The notes under the pieces: model-generated | Told to the model about the DNA's origin: nothing | The model's database searches: none | Seen by the model: the letters and a program-made list of their open reading frames with translations, nothing else | Origin: Allodiplogaster sudhausi | Lineage: Eukaryota; Nematoda; Chromadorea; Rhabditida; Diplogasteridae | Direction: 5' to 3' | Assembly (NCBI GenBank): GCA_945643635.1 | Contig: CALZFC010000146.1 | Location: 1-64,000 of the forward strand | Length of the DNA stretch: 64,000 nt | Shown: in pieces, positions 46,829-58,418 of the stretch | Layout of the letters: the number at the start of each line of letters is the position of its first letter | How positions within the stretch are numbered: position 1 is the stretch's first letter | Translations under genes and position numbers: made by a program

Positions 46829-47326
46829 ATGAACAACAGTGAAGAGACGGCGGCGGTGCTGGCAGCCGCACACGCAACCATCCTCGCTCAGCAGACACAA
46901 GCAGTTAGTCAAGGCACCTCTTCATCTTCACTCTGGCGGAGAGATCTTTCAGAGGAACTTGCAGGCGACTGCGGCTGCATCTCAGTCAGCCAGCCTTCCT
47001 CAGTACTCCGTGCCGGGACCGACTGTCCAGGGCAGCAAGTACACGCAACTTCTGCAGATCATCGACGAGCTCGGCAAGGACATTCGGCCGACCTACACTG
47101 GCAACAAGGTCAACTCAGATATTTCAATGGATGAGGAGCTAATAAACGGGAAAGCCAGTCCGGGTGGACGAAATGACTCAAGTCATTACAGATTTGTCAA
47201 GAGCGCCTCAAACGGTCGATAATCCACGCTCGGATTCTCGTTCGGGAGTGCCTTCTTGAGGCTGAAAAAGACAGAAACAATAGCAGTTTCACTCCAGGAC
47301 CCACTTCGTCCACGCCGAAGCAATAA
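46829..47326 (+). CDS. CDK2AP1: CDK2-associated protein 1 family (DOC-1) (copy 1)
   Basis: Small chromatin-associated protein, a NuRD complex component and CDK2 interactor. Three exons, 46829-46903, 46953-47108 and 47192-47326, give 121 residues against 115 in human. An Ala/Gln-rich N-terminus leads into the conserved C-terminal core SKYTQLLQIIDELGKDIRPT, then QERLKRSIIHARILVREC. DPH7 begins only 28 bp after its stop on the same strand. Confidence 0.9.
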
Positions 47327-47354
47327 TATTCTACATAATTTGATCGCCTGAAAT

Positions 47355-48664
47355 ATGACTTCGACTGATGATACTTCTTCTATTACCTTTACCCCAATTA
47401 TCTCAATTTCTCTGGAGGAGCGGCCTGCCTTTTCCCGTTTCTCCCCCTCTTCCGGCAACTTGATTGTCTCGACCTATGAGATGGCTGCAGACTCTTCGAC
47501 AAAGCGCATTGGCAGTGTGCTCATCTTCCCAGAAGTTCCCTCTCTCTCCTGTCCATCTCTTACCGTACCCCATCGTCATCTTCAAATGGGAGCGGGCGTT
47601 TTTCGTTTTGATTTTTTTTTGGGTGAACAAGACAAGATCATCTGCGCGATGTCAGATGGTAGTTTGACATTGTGCCAGCTTGACAGTGGAGAACTGACAA
47701 GAATGGAGGTGGAGGAGGGAGGATGTGAGGGGAGGGCGATGTTATTGGCTGTGTCAGTTAGGGGAGAGAAGGCAGCAACGAGTGACAGCAGGGGAAGGCT
47801 GCATGTCATCGACTTGCTGAGGAACAACACTATCTCTTCCTGGCTCGCTCACAAGCTTCCGTTCGCCCCGCCTTCTCAGGATCAGTGCGAGGTCATTTCT
47901 CTCTCTCTTTCTCTCTCCCTACCTCTCTCTATCTCTCTCTCTCTATTAGCTTTTATAAGTTGTGCTCTTGGAAATTTATTTATTTATTTATCGCACATGA
48001 AATAGTTTTTTTCCAATGTGACACCCTGACTTGGTTCTTTTCCAGGTTTGGGTATGCGAGTGGCTGACGGAGAAGGACGATTTACTAGCTTCGGGGGGAG
48101 AGGACAACACACTAAGAATCTGGGATCAAAGGCAGCAGCAACAGACCGCCAAGATTACGGTGGGCAGCGATGGCTGAATACTTTACCGCTTCTTGCCTGT
48201 TAGTCAACTGTATTTTTGCCGAGTCAGGATTTCGACGGCGGTGTGACTTTCCTTCGAAGCTCAGACGAGTCGAGGCTTATCACTGGTTCATACGACCAGC
48301 ACATTCGGGTGTACGATCTTAGACAGCTGAAGAAGCCGCTCTCTGATGTGGAGGTGAGGGGAGATCTAGCAAGAGAGAGAATGAAAGATCTCTTGAGACG
48401 CGCGGAGGCGTGTGGAACATTGAAGAGTGCGGGGAGTACTGGGTCTGCTCGTGCATGTACGGAGGATTGGCTGTGTTCAACAAGGTAAGAGGGTGAGTTG
48501 GAGTGGCCAAGCCAGAGTCTCAATTGTAGAAATGGCAACTCGTGGCGGAAGACGAGGAAGCCGGCCAGCAACTCCTCTACGCCGCCTCTCTCTCATCTCG
48601 CACTCTCGCATACTCTACATTCAATGATCGCCGACTTTCCTTCCTCCATCTCAATATCCCTTAA
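47355..48664 (+). CDS. DPH7: diphthine methyltransferase DPH7, WD40 (copy 1, intact)
   Basis: WD-repeat enzyme that removes a methyl group from diphthine methyl ester on eEF2 during diphthamide synthesis. Five exons, 47355-47891, 48046-48159, 48228-48353, 48398-48484 and 48530-48664, give 332 residues. WD landmarks are ASGGEDNTLRIWDQR (family YSGGDD..LR.WD), ITGSYDQHIRVYDLRQLKKP and GGVWNIE. The last blade ends LSSRTLAYSTFNDRRLSFLH. This is the only one of the three copies with Trp in IWD (TGG at 48121-48123). It converges on lipoyl synthase with 76 bp between stops. Confidence 0.9.
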
Positions 48665-48740
48665 TTTGTTCCAGCTGTAATTTGAAATGTCTCATGTGAT
48701 ATAAACAGATGCTCTTTATATTTCTCTGGAGAAGAGATTC

Positions 48741-50081
48741 CTACAGCTGGGCAGCGGGTGCCATTCTCCTCTTCTCAATCATATTCTTGAGATAGAACTC
48801 GCCCGCCTTGTAAGACGACCGCACGAGGGGCCCAGAGGCCACGTAAGCGAAGCCCATTCCGCGAGCCTCCTCTCCCCACATCGAGAATCTAGGAGTGTCT
48901 TGATGTGTTCAAAACCCAGTTGAGAAAAAGTACTGACTTGTCGGGATGGACCCACTCCTTGACCAACAAGTGTCGCTTGGTTGGCTGCATGTATTGCCCG
49001 AAGGTGACCACATCCACGTCGCTCTCCCTCAGGTGCTGCAGGCACTCTCGCACTTCGTGGTCCTCCTCCCCCAGGCCAAGCATCAACGACGTCTTCGTGA
49101 GAATAGTCGAAGACGACTAAAAGAGAGGGATTGGAAAGGGGAGGACGATTAAGCTGACCAGTTTGGCCTGTCTGAGCATGGCCAGCGACTGCTTGTACTT
49201 GGCCCGTGGATCGCGCACCCACGGGGAGAGTCTCTCCACCGTCTCCACGTTGTGTGCGTACACATCCAATCCACTTCTGCAAGTAACATTCCAAGGAATT
49301 TGATGAACTAAGGGAATGAAAGGAGACGTACCTGGCCAGGAGAGCAACGCTTTCCTTGTTACCTGCGAAGTCAGGCAACAAACATTCGACGAGGAGGGAA
49401 GGTTTCTTCTCTTTCAACTGGCGAACTGTCTCGGCCAGATGACTCGCCCCTCCGTCCGGAAGATCATCTCTTGAAAGGGATGAAGATGAGTCAGCCAAGG
49501 AGAGGAAGGAACGAACCGATCGACTGAAGTCATCACGACATATCCGACATTCCAAGCAGCGACGGCCTCTGCCGTCCTCCTCGGCTCGTCTGGGTCGAGA
49601 GGCGGTGGGGCACGCGAGGTCTTCACAGAGCAGAAGCGGCAGCCGCGTGTGCAAGTGTCCCCCATGAGCATGATTGTGGCCGTGGCCATGGAATCCTCGC
49701 CCCCTCCCCAGCACTCGCTGAGATTCGGACAGCGGGCCTCCTCACACACTGTGGACAGCTTCAGCTCCTTCAGCTGCTTCTTCATCTCCAACACTTGGCT
49801 GTTCTCACTCGCGAACTTCTTGTCCTTTCTTAGCCAAGGCGGCAGACGAAGTCTCTTGTCTCCCTTCTCCAGCTTCAACTTCTGCTCATGGCGACTCACG
49901 GCTTCCGCATGGTTGCCTGTCAATAACGAATGAATTTAGAAAGAAAGAAGAAATGAAATGAACCCGTGGCCAGGAAGTCCTCAAGAGACGGGCCATCTTG
50001 AATGCGAGGGGAGAAGAAGCGCGCCGTTGCCTGGCATAGAGGAGCCTTCCTGCCGAGCACTCTCGCCTCTCGAACTATCAT
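48741..50081 (-). CDS. LIAS: lipoyl synthase, mitochondrial (copy 1)
   Basis: Radical-SAM enzyme that inserts two sulfurs into octanoyl groups on mitochondrial lipoyl proteins. Six exons, 50081-49964, 49916-49517, 49469-49332, 49276-49159, 49116-48938 and 48888-48741, give 366 residues against about 372 in human. Both iron-sulfur motifs are intact: [12 protein letters not shown] (C-x4-C-x5-C, auxiliary cluster) and CTRGCRFC (C-x3-C-x2-C, SAM cluster). Other blocks are [48 protein letters not shown] and [14 protein letters not shown]. The N-terminus is Arg-rich with no Asp before residue 28, compatible with mitochondrial import. Confidence 0.95.
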
Positions 50082-50396
50082 TTACTGCCACTTAATGAGC
50101 TTTGCATCTTTGATGTTACAGAGACTTATGCATTCCCACCAGACATTCTTCATCCCTGCACCAAACCTTATGTTACTTTACACTAGTATTCAGCAAACAC
50201 CGAATTCTTCGTTTGGAATTTGGGGTATTCACTTTTATCAGAAAACTTATATTTAAGTGTTACGTTTTCTGCTGAAACAAGTTATATGGTCATCCCTCCC
50301 ATATAACCCCGATTACTGTCTCTCTACTGTCCCGTTCCATAGCGACACCAACGAGATAATAGTTTATCGAGTAGGGACACGACCGGGTCCGATAGA

Positions 50397-50530
50397 ATGC
50401 GGTGACATACAACAACAACAAAGCGACAAACAATACGAGCCATGTGCAACAGCAATGGGAAAAAACGAGAGAGAGAGAGAGAGAGAGAAACTTAGGGTTA
50501 AAGTGAGGGTACCACCCCTCCTTGAGTGGC
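50397..50530. other. unique linker between duplication copies
   Basis: 134 bp not found elsewhere in the window, containing ACAACAACAACAA and a short (GA)n array, joining the end of copy 1 to the start of copy 2. Confidence 0.8.
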
Positions 50531-50771
50531 TGAATGGCTTTGGTTATAATTTGTATCTGAATTTAGTTTCTCTGTGTATTAGTTTTTTTTTTTTAATCTA
50601 ATTCATTACGGGTGCCCAGTTGTTTTTGTTGTTGTTAACTTGTTGATAAATTGCTACCTGAGTAAAGTAGGCGAAAGTTGCATTCAACGTTGTTTCGTTT
50701 GCTTATCAGTTATACAACAGCATAATATTATTTAGCAGAGCGGAGTAAATGCTCGTTTTCAGACGGAGAGG

Positions 50772-51818
50772 ATGTGGAGGGTGCTACTTTTGGCATCCAC
50801 TTCCATTAAGCAGATCGGAGGGTACACGGGGCCAGTCATGGGGCAGAGCACAGACTGCGACGATGCACAGGTCCTTCTTTCTCTTCTTTACCATCTCTTC
50901 GTTCTCGCTTACCAGAATGTCAATGATTAGCATTCTGTGGAAGACGAAGGAAAGGACAGAGATTAGGGAGTGCTCTCTCCTGTGCTCTCCGCTGAATATT
51001 GTTTACAAGCCACACTTCACAATGGGTCTTTTCGTTTCATCGGCCTAGTCTACTTATCATCTTATTTTGTTTAGAGTAGATTGGAAGTGGACTGGAATCT
51101 AAGCGACTTCACTGTCTTCACATGTGGGAAGGACTATCCTCTTCCCATTTTGGAAGTGGATGATCTTCAATTTGAAATTCCAAACTTCGATCCACGGACA
51201 GATGAAGTGGCCCACAAATGCATGAATGAGTCCATCGAATACTCGGAGACTCCTCCCCTGAGGTATATTTTCTAAGATTTTTATTTTATTTATCGGATAT
51301 AATGCTGATGTTGAAAGTGTGGATCAAAGAAAAGAATTAGGCATCGTTAGAGGAGAGCACCGGCCGAACTGGCCGGAGTACGGGGAGTACCTGTACGTGC
51401 CAGTGCAGCGGTGGCTACACAACCTGGAACACGGCTCGGTCGTCCTTCTCTACCATCCCTGCGTCGATCCGGCCGAGCTGAACAAGCTGCGTCTTCTTAT
51501 TCGTGGTTGTCTCTTCCGCCACATCATCACTCCTTATCGAAATCTCTCAGAGCAACGGGTTCGTTTCTTGTTAACTGATGGAGTCATGCCATCATGTCCA
51601 TATCTACAGCCTCTCGCTCTTGTCACCTGGGGAGCGAAGCTGGAGATGTCTTCTGTTCAACCAGAGAAAGTCGTTGCATTCGTTAGAAAGCACGGAAGAG
51701 TTGCACCAGAAGACATTTCTCGCCAAGGTAAGTACAATTTGTTTTTGTTAAAACCGGCTGTAGTTGTCAGCGACCATGATGATTCTCAGCTTTGTCCTCA
51801 TTTCAACCAATTCAATGA
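50772..51818 (+). CDS. TP53I13-like DUF3105 protein (copy 2)
   Basis: Same exon structure as copy 1, shifted by 6347: 50772-50870, 51075-51262, 51318-51558, 51610-51727 and 51790-51818. A CTC to CAC difference near 51013 falls in an intron. Intact, 224 residues. Unlike copy 1 it does not follow UTP25 but the unique linker, so its upstream regulatory context differs. Confidence 0.78.
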
Positions 51819-52298
51819 TTCAACTGCTCAGTAATTAACCAATTAACATACCAAACTGAGTTTCGTTATTAGTTATTGGGAGCCCAGCTGCCGTCTTTCT
51901 TATTTTACTGGATCTGAAATTCCAATCTCAAATCTCACAATCATACCTTTCCTGATATCTCCAAATTTTGCTATGTTACGATTGTTATTCTCTGGTGCTG
52001 GAACTGATATTTACGTGTACTAGATACCGGATTTGTTTTGTTGTCCCCAACCCAACAAACATTGATATCTTCATTGGGTTTTTTTGCGGATTGATTCTTT
52101 CGGTGATCATCTGAGACAATAAATCTAATTTTAATCGCAATCCTAATCACATGTATGAATAATGCCCTCTGAATAATGGAGAAGACTGTATGTTTAGAAG
52201 GAAGTATAAACGTAGAAAGCCGACAATCAAGCACGGAACGCATGAATAAATAAAGAAGACTGGAATGTAGTGGCTTGCTGTTAGAAGTTAGTGGAATC

Positions 52299-52699
52299 TT
52301 AACGGCTGTCAATCAGAGTAACTGCCTTGCCAGTCTTCAAGAGAGCATCCAGCACCTTGAGTTACTTTTGATTAAGGAGTTGGGGGGGGTTATAAAAAAC
52401 CAACTTGCTGGGAAGGCAACTCTGTTTTGACAACGATTCGTTTTGTGGAGACGTCAATACTCTCTACGTTAACTGCATCTGCTCAGGGACAAGCATTATG
52501 GTGAGGAAAAGAGAGGGGTGAGGAAACGGATCTTCCAGAACGAACCTCCAAGCTTGCCGAGAACTCTCCTCGCTGCGTTCGCACAGCCGTCGCAAGTCAT
52601 GGCCATTTCGAACTCATAAGTCTGGAAAAACATCATTTCAATTTAAAGAATGAAATAACAACATGGCACTATGTATAGCAACAAACCAACATGTGGCAT
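52299..52699 (-). CDS. ATOX1: copper chaperone ATOX1 (copy 2)
   Basis: Same sequence and exon structure as copy 1, shifted by 6347: 52699-52691, 52621-52546, 52472-52405 and 52355-52299. The MTCDGC copper loop is intact. Confidence 0.9.
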
Positions 52700-53175
52700 T
52701 GTGGAAGGAGAGGTTGAAGAGCCGACCCCAGAATGGGCTCGTCCCAATTAGACCTGTATTTTTAAGGGGCATTGCATATCAGTCGAGAAGAGAGGCCGTG
52801 CCAAAATCGATTGCATGACAGGAGCAACAGTGCCACTACATGAGACCTTGGAAAAAGAGAGAATGGGAAGGGAACAACTAACAATAAGAGGGAGGAGACA
52901 AAATCTGTTGCGGCGTCACTTTCCCGTTCATTATTGCGTGCTTTGGAGTCAGTAATTCGTTGTGTGTATATTAGTGAAAGTGACTAGGTAGTGAATTTGA
53001 ATTGGCGTGTTAAAGTTGGCTGGTGAAAAATAAAGGCCCGTGCTTGAGCTTGGTGGTCCCATCGGCTGCGTTCATTTCAGTTTTGGCAGGTTTTGATAGT
53101 AATAGTAATGATAGTAATCTTGTTTTGCTGCTGTGTGGGCTATTCCATAATTGGTTCGCATGAAGGGTGAGTCGA

Positions 53176-53673
53176 ATGAACAACAGTGAAGAGACGGCGG
53201 CGGTGCTGGCAGCCGCACACGCAACCATCCTCGCTCAGCAGACACAAGCAGTTAGTCAAGGCACCTCTTCATCTTCACTCTGGCGGAGAGATCTTTCAGA
53301 GGAACTTGCAGGCGACTGCGGCTGCATCTCAGTCAGCCAGCCTTCCTCAGTACTCCGTGCCGGGACCGACTGTCCAGGGCAGCAAGTACACGCAACTTCT
53401 GCAGATCATCGACGAGCTCGGCAAGGACATTCGGCCGACCTACACTGGCAACAAGGTCAACTCAGATATTTCAATGGATGAGGAGCTAATAAACGGGAAA
53501 GCCAGTCCGGGTGGACGAAATGACTCAAGTCATTACAGATTTGTCAAGAGCGCCTCAAACGGTCGATAATCCACGCTCGGATTCTCGTTCGGGAGTGCCT
53601 TCTTGAGGCTGAAAAAGACAGAAACAATAGCAGTTTCACTCCAGGACCCACTTCGTCCACGCCGAAGCAATAA
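53176..53673 (+). CDS. CDK2AP1: CDK2AP1 family protein (copy 2)
   Basis: Same as copy 1: exons 53176-53250, 53300-53455 and 53539-53673, 121 residues. Intact. Confidence 0.88.
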
Positions 53674-53701
53674 TATTCTACATAATTTGATCGCCTGAAA
53701 T

Positions 53702-55068
53702 ATGACTTCGACTGATGATACTTCTTCTATTACCTTTACCCCAATTATCTCAATTTCTCTGGAGGAGCGGCCTGCCTTTTCCCGTTTCTCCCCCTCTTCC
53801 GGCAACTTGATTGTCTCGACCTATGAGATGGCTGCAGACTCTTCGACAAAGCGCATTGGCAGTGTGCTCATCTTCCCAGAAGTTCCCTCTCTCTCCTGTC
53901 CATCTCTTACCGTACCCCATCGTCATCTTCAAATGGGAGCGGGCGTTTTTCGTTTTGATTTTTTTTTGGGTGAACAAGACAAGATCATCTGCGCGATGTC
54001 AGATGGTAGTTTGACATTGTGCCAGCTTGACAGTGGAGAACTGACAAGAATGGAGGTGGAGGAGGGAGGATGTGAGGGGAGGGCGATGTTATTGGCTGTG
54101 TCAGTTAGGGGAGAGAAGGCAGCAACGAGTGACAGCAGGGGAAGGCTGCATGTCATCGACTTGCTGAGGAACAACACTATCTCTTCCTGGCTCGCTCACA
54201 AGCTTCCGTTCGCCCCGCCTTCTCAGGATCAGTGCGAGGTCATTTCTCTCTCTCTTTCTCTCTCCCTACCTCTCTCTATCTCTCTCTCTCTATTAGCTTT
54301 TATAAGTTGTGCTCTTGGAAATTTATTTATTTATTTATCGCACATGAAATAGTTTTTTTCCAATGTGACACCCTGACTTGGTTCTTTTCCAGGTTTGGGT
54401 ATGCGAGTGGCTGACGGAGAAGGACGATTTACTAGCTTCGGGGGGAGAGGACAACACACTAAGAATCTGCGATCAAAGGCAGCAGCAACAGACCGCCAAG
54501 ATTACGGTGGGCAGCGTTGGCTGAATACTTTACCGCTTCTTGCCTGTTAGTCGACTGTATTTTTGCCGAGTCAGGATTTCGACGGCGGTGTGACTTTCCT
54601 TCGAAGCTCAGACGAGTCGAGGCTTATCACTGGTTCATACGACCAGCACATTCGGGTGTACGATCTTAGACAGCTGAAGAAGCCGCTCTCTGATGTGGAG
54701 GTGAGGGGAGATCTAGCAAGAGAGAGAATGAAAGATCTCTTGAGACGCGCGGAGGCGTGTGGAACATTGAAGAGTGCGGGGAGTACTGGGTCTGCTCGTG
54801 CATGTACGGAGGATTGGCTGTGTTCAACAAGGTAAGAGGGTGAGTTGGAGTGGCCAAGCCAGAGTCTCAATTGTAGAAATGGCAACTCGTGGCGGAAGAC
54901 GAGGAAGCCGGCCAGCAACTCCTCTACGCCGCCTCTCTCTCATCTCGCACTCTCGCATACTCAGATATTTCAATGGATGAGGAGCTAATAAACGGGAAAG
55001 CCAGTCCGGGTGGACGAAATGACTCAAGTCATTACAGATTTGTCAAGAGCGCCTCAAACGGTCGATAA
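53702..55068 (+). CDS. DPH7: DPH7 copy 2a, chimeric C-terminus, WD Trp to Cys
   Basis: Exons 53702-54238, 54393-54506, 54575-54700 and 54745-54831 match copy 1. The last exon starts at 54877 but is cut at 54960 by the internal duplication junction. After LSSRTLAY the frame continues through CDK2AP1 intron and exon sequence in the wrong frame (SDISMDEELINGKASPGG and onward) to TAA at 55066-55068. So about 16 native residues are replaced by about 34 foreign ones. In exon 2 the WD Trp codon TGG is TGC (54468-54470), giving Cys. Probably non-functional. Confidence 0.75.
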
Positions 55069-55172
55069 TCCACGCTCGGATTCTCGTTCGGGAGTGCCTT
55101 CTTGAGGCTGAAAAAGACAGAAACAATAGCAGTTTCACTCCAGGACCCACTTCGTCCACGCCGAAGCAATAA
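55038..55172 (+). pseudogene. CDK2AP1: orphan CDK2AP1 exon 3
   Basis: Exact copy of CDK2AP1 exon 3 with part of intron 2, without exons 1 and 2. Left by the internal tandem duplication; overlaps the chimeric end of DPH7 copy 2a in another frame. Confidence 0.9.
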
Positions 55173-55200
55173 TATTCTACATAATTTGATCGCCTGAAAT

Positions 55201-56510
55201 ATGACTTCGACTGATGATACTTCTTCTATTACCTTTACCCCAATTATCTCAATTTCTCTGGAGGAGCGGCCTGCCTTTTCCCGTTTCTCCCCCTCTTCCG
55301 GCAACTTGATTGTCTCGACCTATGAGATGGCTGCAGACTCTTCGACAAAGCGCATTGGCAGTGTGCTCATCTTCCCAGAAGTTCCCTCTCTCTCCTGTCC
55401 ATCTCTTACCGTACCCCATCGTCATCTTCAAATGGGAGCGGGCGTTTTTTGTTTTGATTTTTTTTTGGGTGAACAAGACAAGATCATCTGCGCGATGTCA
55501 GATGGTAGTTTGACATTGTGCCAGCTTGACAGTGGAGAACTGACAAGAATGGAGGTGGAGGAGGGAGGATGTGAGGGGAGGGCGATGTTATTGGCTGTGT
55601 CAGTTAGGGGAGAGAAGGCAGCAACGAGTGACAGCAGGGGAAGGCTGCATGTCATCGACTTGCTGAGGAACAACACTATCTCTTCCTGGCTCGCTCACAA
55701 GCTTCCGTTCGCCCCGCCTTCTCAGGATCAGTGCGAGGTCATTTCTCTCTCTCTTTCTCTCTCCCTACCTCTCTCTATCTCTCTCTCTCTATTAGCTTTT
55801 ATAAGTTGTGCTCTTGGAAATTTATTTATTTATTTATCGCACATGAAATAGTTTTTTTCCAATGTGACACCCTGACTTGGTTCTTTTCCAGGTTTGGGTA
55901 TGCGAGTGGCTGACGGAGAAGGACGATTTACTAGCTTCGGGGGGAGAGGACAACACACTAAGAATCTGCGATCAAAGGCAGCAGCAACAGACCGCCAAGA
56001 TTACGGTGGGCAGCGTTGGCTGAATACTTTACCGCTTCTTGCCTGTTAGTCGACTGTATTTTTGCCGAGTCAGGATTTCGACGGCGGTGTGACTTTCCTT
56101 CGAAGCTCAGACGAGTCGAGGCTTATCACTGGTTCATACGACCAGCACATTCGGGTGTACGATCTTAGACAGCTGAAGAAGCCGCTCTCTGATGTGGAGG
56201 TGAGGGGAGATCTAGCAAGAGAGAGAATGAAAGATCTCTTGAGACGCGCGGAGGCGTGTGGAACATTGAAGAGTGCGGGGAGTACTGGGTCTGCTCGTGC
56301 ATGTACGGAGGATTGGCTGTGTTCAACAAGGTAAGAGGGTGAGTTGGAGTGGCCAAGCCAGAGTCTCAATTGTAGAAATGGCAACTCGTGGCGGAAGACG
56401 AGGAAGCCGGCCAGCAACTCCTCTACGCCGCCTCTCTCTCATCTCGCACTCTCGCATACTCTACATTCAATGATCGCCGACTTTCCTTCCTCCATCTCAA
56501 TATCCCTTAA
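55201..56510 (+). CDS. DPH7: DPH7 copy 2b, WD Trp to Cys
   Basis: Exons 55201-55737, 55892-56005, 56074-56199, 56244-56330 and 56376-56510; full length, 332 residues. It shares with copy 2a the TGG to TGC change in IWDQR (55967-55969) and two intronic differences. It has its own Arg to Cys change near 55450 (GVFRFDF to GVFCFDF). It lacks its own upstream CDK2AP1 exons 1-2 and the promoter region next to ATOX1. Confidence 0.82.
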
Positions 56511-56586
56511 TTTGTTCCAGCTGTAATTTGAAATGTCTCATGTGATATAAACAGATGCTCTTTATATTTCTCTGGAGAAGAGATTC

Positions 56587-57927
56587 CTACAGCTGGGCAG
56601 CGGGTGCCATTCTCCTCTTCTCAATCATATTCTTGAGATAGAACTCGCCCGCCTTGTAAGACGACCGCACGAGGGGCCCAGAGGCCACGTAAGCGAAGCC
56701 CATTCCGCGAGCCTCCTCTCCCCACATCGAGAATCTAGGAGTGTCTTGATGTGTTCAAAACCCAGTTGAGAAAAAGTACTGACTTGTCGGGATGGACCCA
56801 CTCCTTGACCAACAAGTGTCGCTTGGTTGGCTGCATGTATTGCCCGAAGGTGACCACATCCACGTCGCTCTCCCTCAGGTGCTGCAGGCACTCTCGCACT
56901 TCGTGGTCCTCCTCCCCCAGGCCAAGCATCAACGACGTCTTCGTGAGAATAGTCGAAGACGACTAAAAGAGAGGGATTGGAAAGGGGAGGACGATTAAGC
57001 TGACCAGTTTGGCCTGTCTGAGCATGGCCAGCGACTGCTTGTACTTGGCCCGTGGATCGCGCACCCACGGGGAGAGTCTCTCCACCGTCTCCACGTTGTG
57101 TGCGTACACATCCAATCCACTTCTGCAAGTAACATTCCAAGGAATTCGATGAACTAAGGGAATGAAAGGAGACGTACCTGGCCAGGAGAGCAACGCTTTC
57201 CTTGTTACCTGCGAAGTCAGGCAACAAACATTCGACGAGGAGGGAAGGTTTCTTCTCTTTCAACTGGCGAACTGTCTCGGCCAGATGACTCGCCCCTCCG
57301 TCCGGAAGATCATCTCTTGAAAGGGATGAAGATGAGTCAGCCAAGGAGAGGAAGGAACGAACCGATCGACTGAAGTCATCACGACATATCCGACATTCCA
57401 AGCAGCGACGGCCTCTGCCGTCCTCCTCGGCTCGTCTGGGTCGAGAGGCGGTGGGGCACGCGAGGTCTTCACAGAGCAGAAGCGGCAGCCGCGTGTGCAA
57501 GTGTCCCCCATGAGCATGATTGTGGCCGTGGCCATGGAATCCTCGCCCCCTCCCCAGCACTCGCTGAGATTCGGACAGCGGGCCTCCTCACACACTGTGG
57601 ACAGCTTCAGCTCCTTCAGCTGCTTCTTCATCTCCAACACTTGGCTGTTCTCACTCGCGAACTTCTTGTCCTTTCTTAGCCAAGGCGGCAGACGAAGTCT
57701 CTTGTCTCCCTTCTCCAGCTTCAACTTCTGCTCATGGCGACTCACGGCTTCCGCATGGTTGCCTGTCAATAACGAATGAATTTAGAAAGAAAGAAGAAAT
57801 GAAATGAACCCGTGGCCAGGAAGTCCTCAAGAGACGGGCCATCTTGAATGCGAGGGGAGAAGAAGCGCGCCGTTGCCTGGCATAGAGGAGCCTTCCTGCC
57901 GAGCACTCTCGCCTCTCGAACTATCAT
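56587..57927 (-). CDS. LIAS: lipoyl synthase, mitochondrial (copy 2)
   Basis: Same exon structure as copy 1, shifted by 7846: 57927-57810, 57762-57363, 57315-57178, 57122-57005, 56962-56784 and 56734-56587. Both cysteine motifs are intact; the only difference noted is an intronic base near 57147. Confidence 0.93.
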
Positions 57928-58418
57928 TTACTGCCACTTAATGAGCTTTGCATCTTTGATGTTACAGAGACTTATGCATTCCCACCAGACATTCTTCATC
58001 CCTGCACCAAACCTTATGTTACTTTACACAAATATTCAGCAAACACCGAATTCTTCGTTTGGAATTTGGGGTATTCACTTTTATCAGAAAACTTATATTT
58101 AAGTGTTACGTTTCTGCTGAAACAAGTTATATGGTCATCCCTCCCATATAACCCCGATTACTGTCTCTCTACTGTCCCGTTCCATAGCGACACCAACGAG
58201 ATAATAGTTTATCGAGTAGGGACACGACCGGGTCCGATAGAAAAACGAAAGTCCCCTTGTGTTAGGAGCAGAGGAGGAATGCCTACTCAACATCTAAAGA
58301 GCTGCAGGCCCAAAACCTGGATGGGTGCCTCCCGGGGCGATAGCCCATACCCTCCCGGGTCAACAGAATAACCTCTCTAACACCTTCGAGATCAACGAGG
58401 GAGGAGGAAATGACTCAC

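Larger units (their letters stand above)
44184..50396. repeat. segmental duplication, copy 1 (6.2 kb)
   Basis: Starts at the TGA stop of UTP25 and ends at GGGTCCGATAGAA. It repeats almost perfectly at 50531-58242. Across 44184-48613 the offset is constant at 6347 bases. It holds five genes: TP53I13-like, ATOX1, CDK2AP1, DPH7 and lipoyl synthase. Confidence 0.97.
50531..58242. repeat. segmental duplication, copy 2 with internal tandem duplication
   Basis: 50531-54960 matches 44184-48613 (offset 6347); 54957-58242 matches 47111-50396 (offset 7846). The 1499-bp segment equivalent to 47111-48613 is therefore present twice in this copy. The internal junction near 54957-54960 has a 4-base ACTC overlap shared by both parent sequences. 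Differences from copy 1 are a few single bases and one indel near 58108. Confidence 0.95.

Noticed and set aside
48779..49714. 311-codon - strand open frame across lipoyl synthase
   Set aside because: It reads through introns and in the wrong frame relative to the conserved cysteine motifs; the true product uses the six-exon model. The same shadow frame recurs in copy 2 at 56625-57560.
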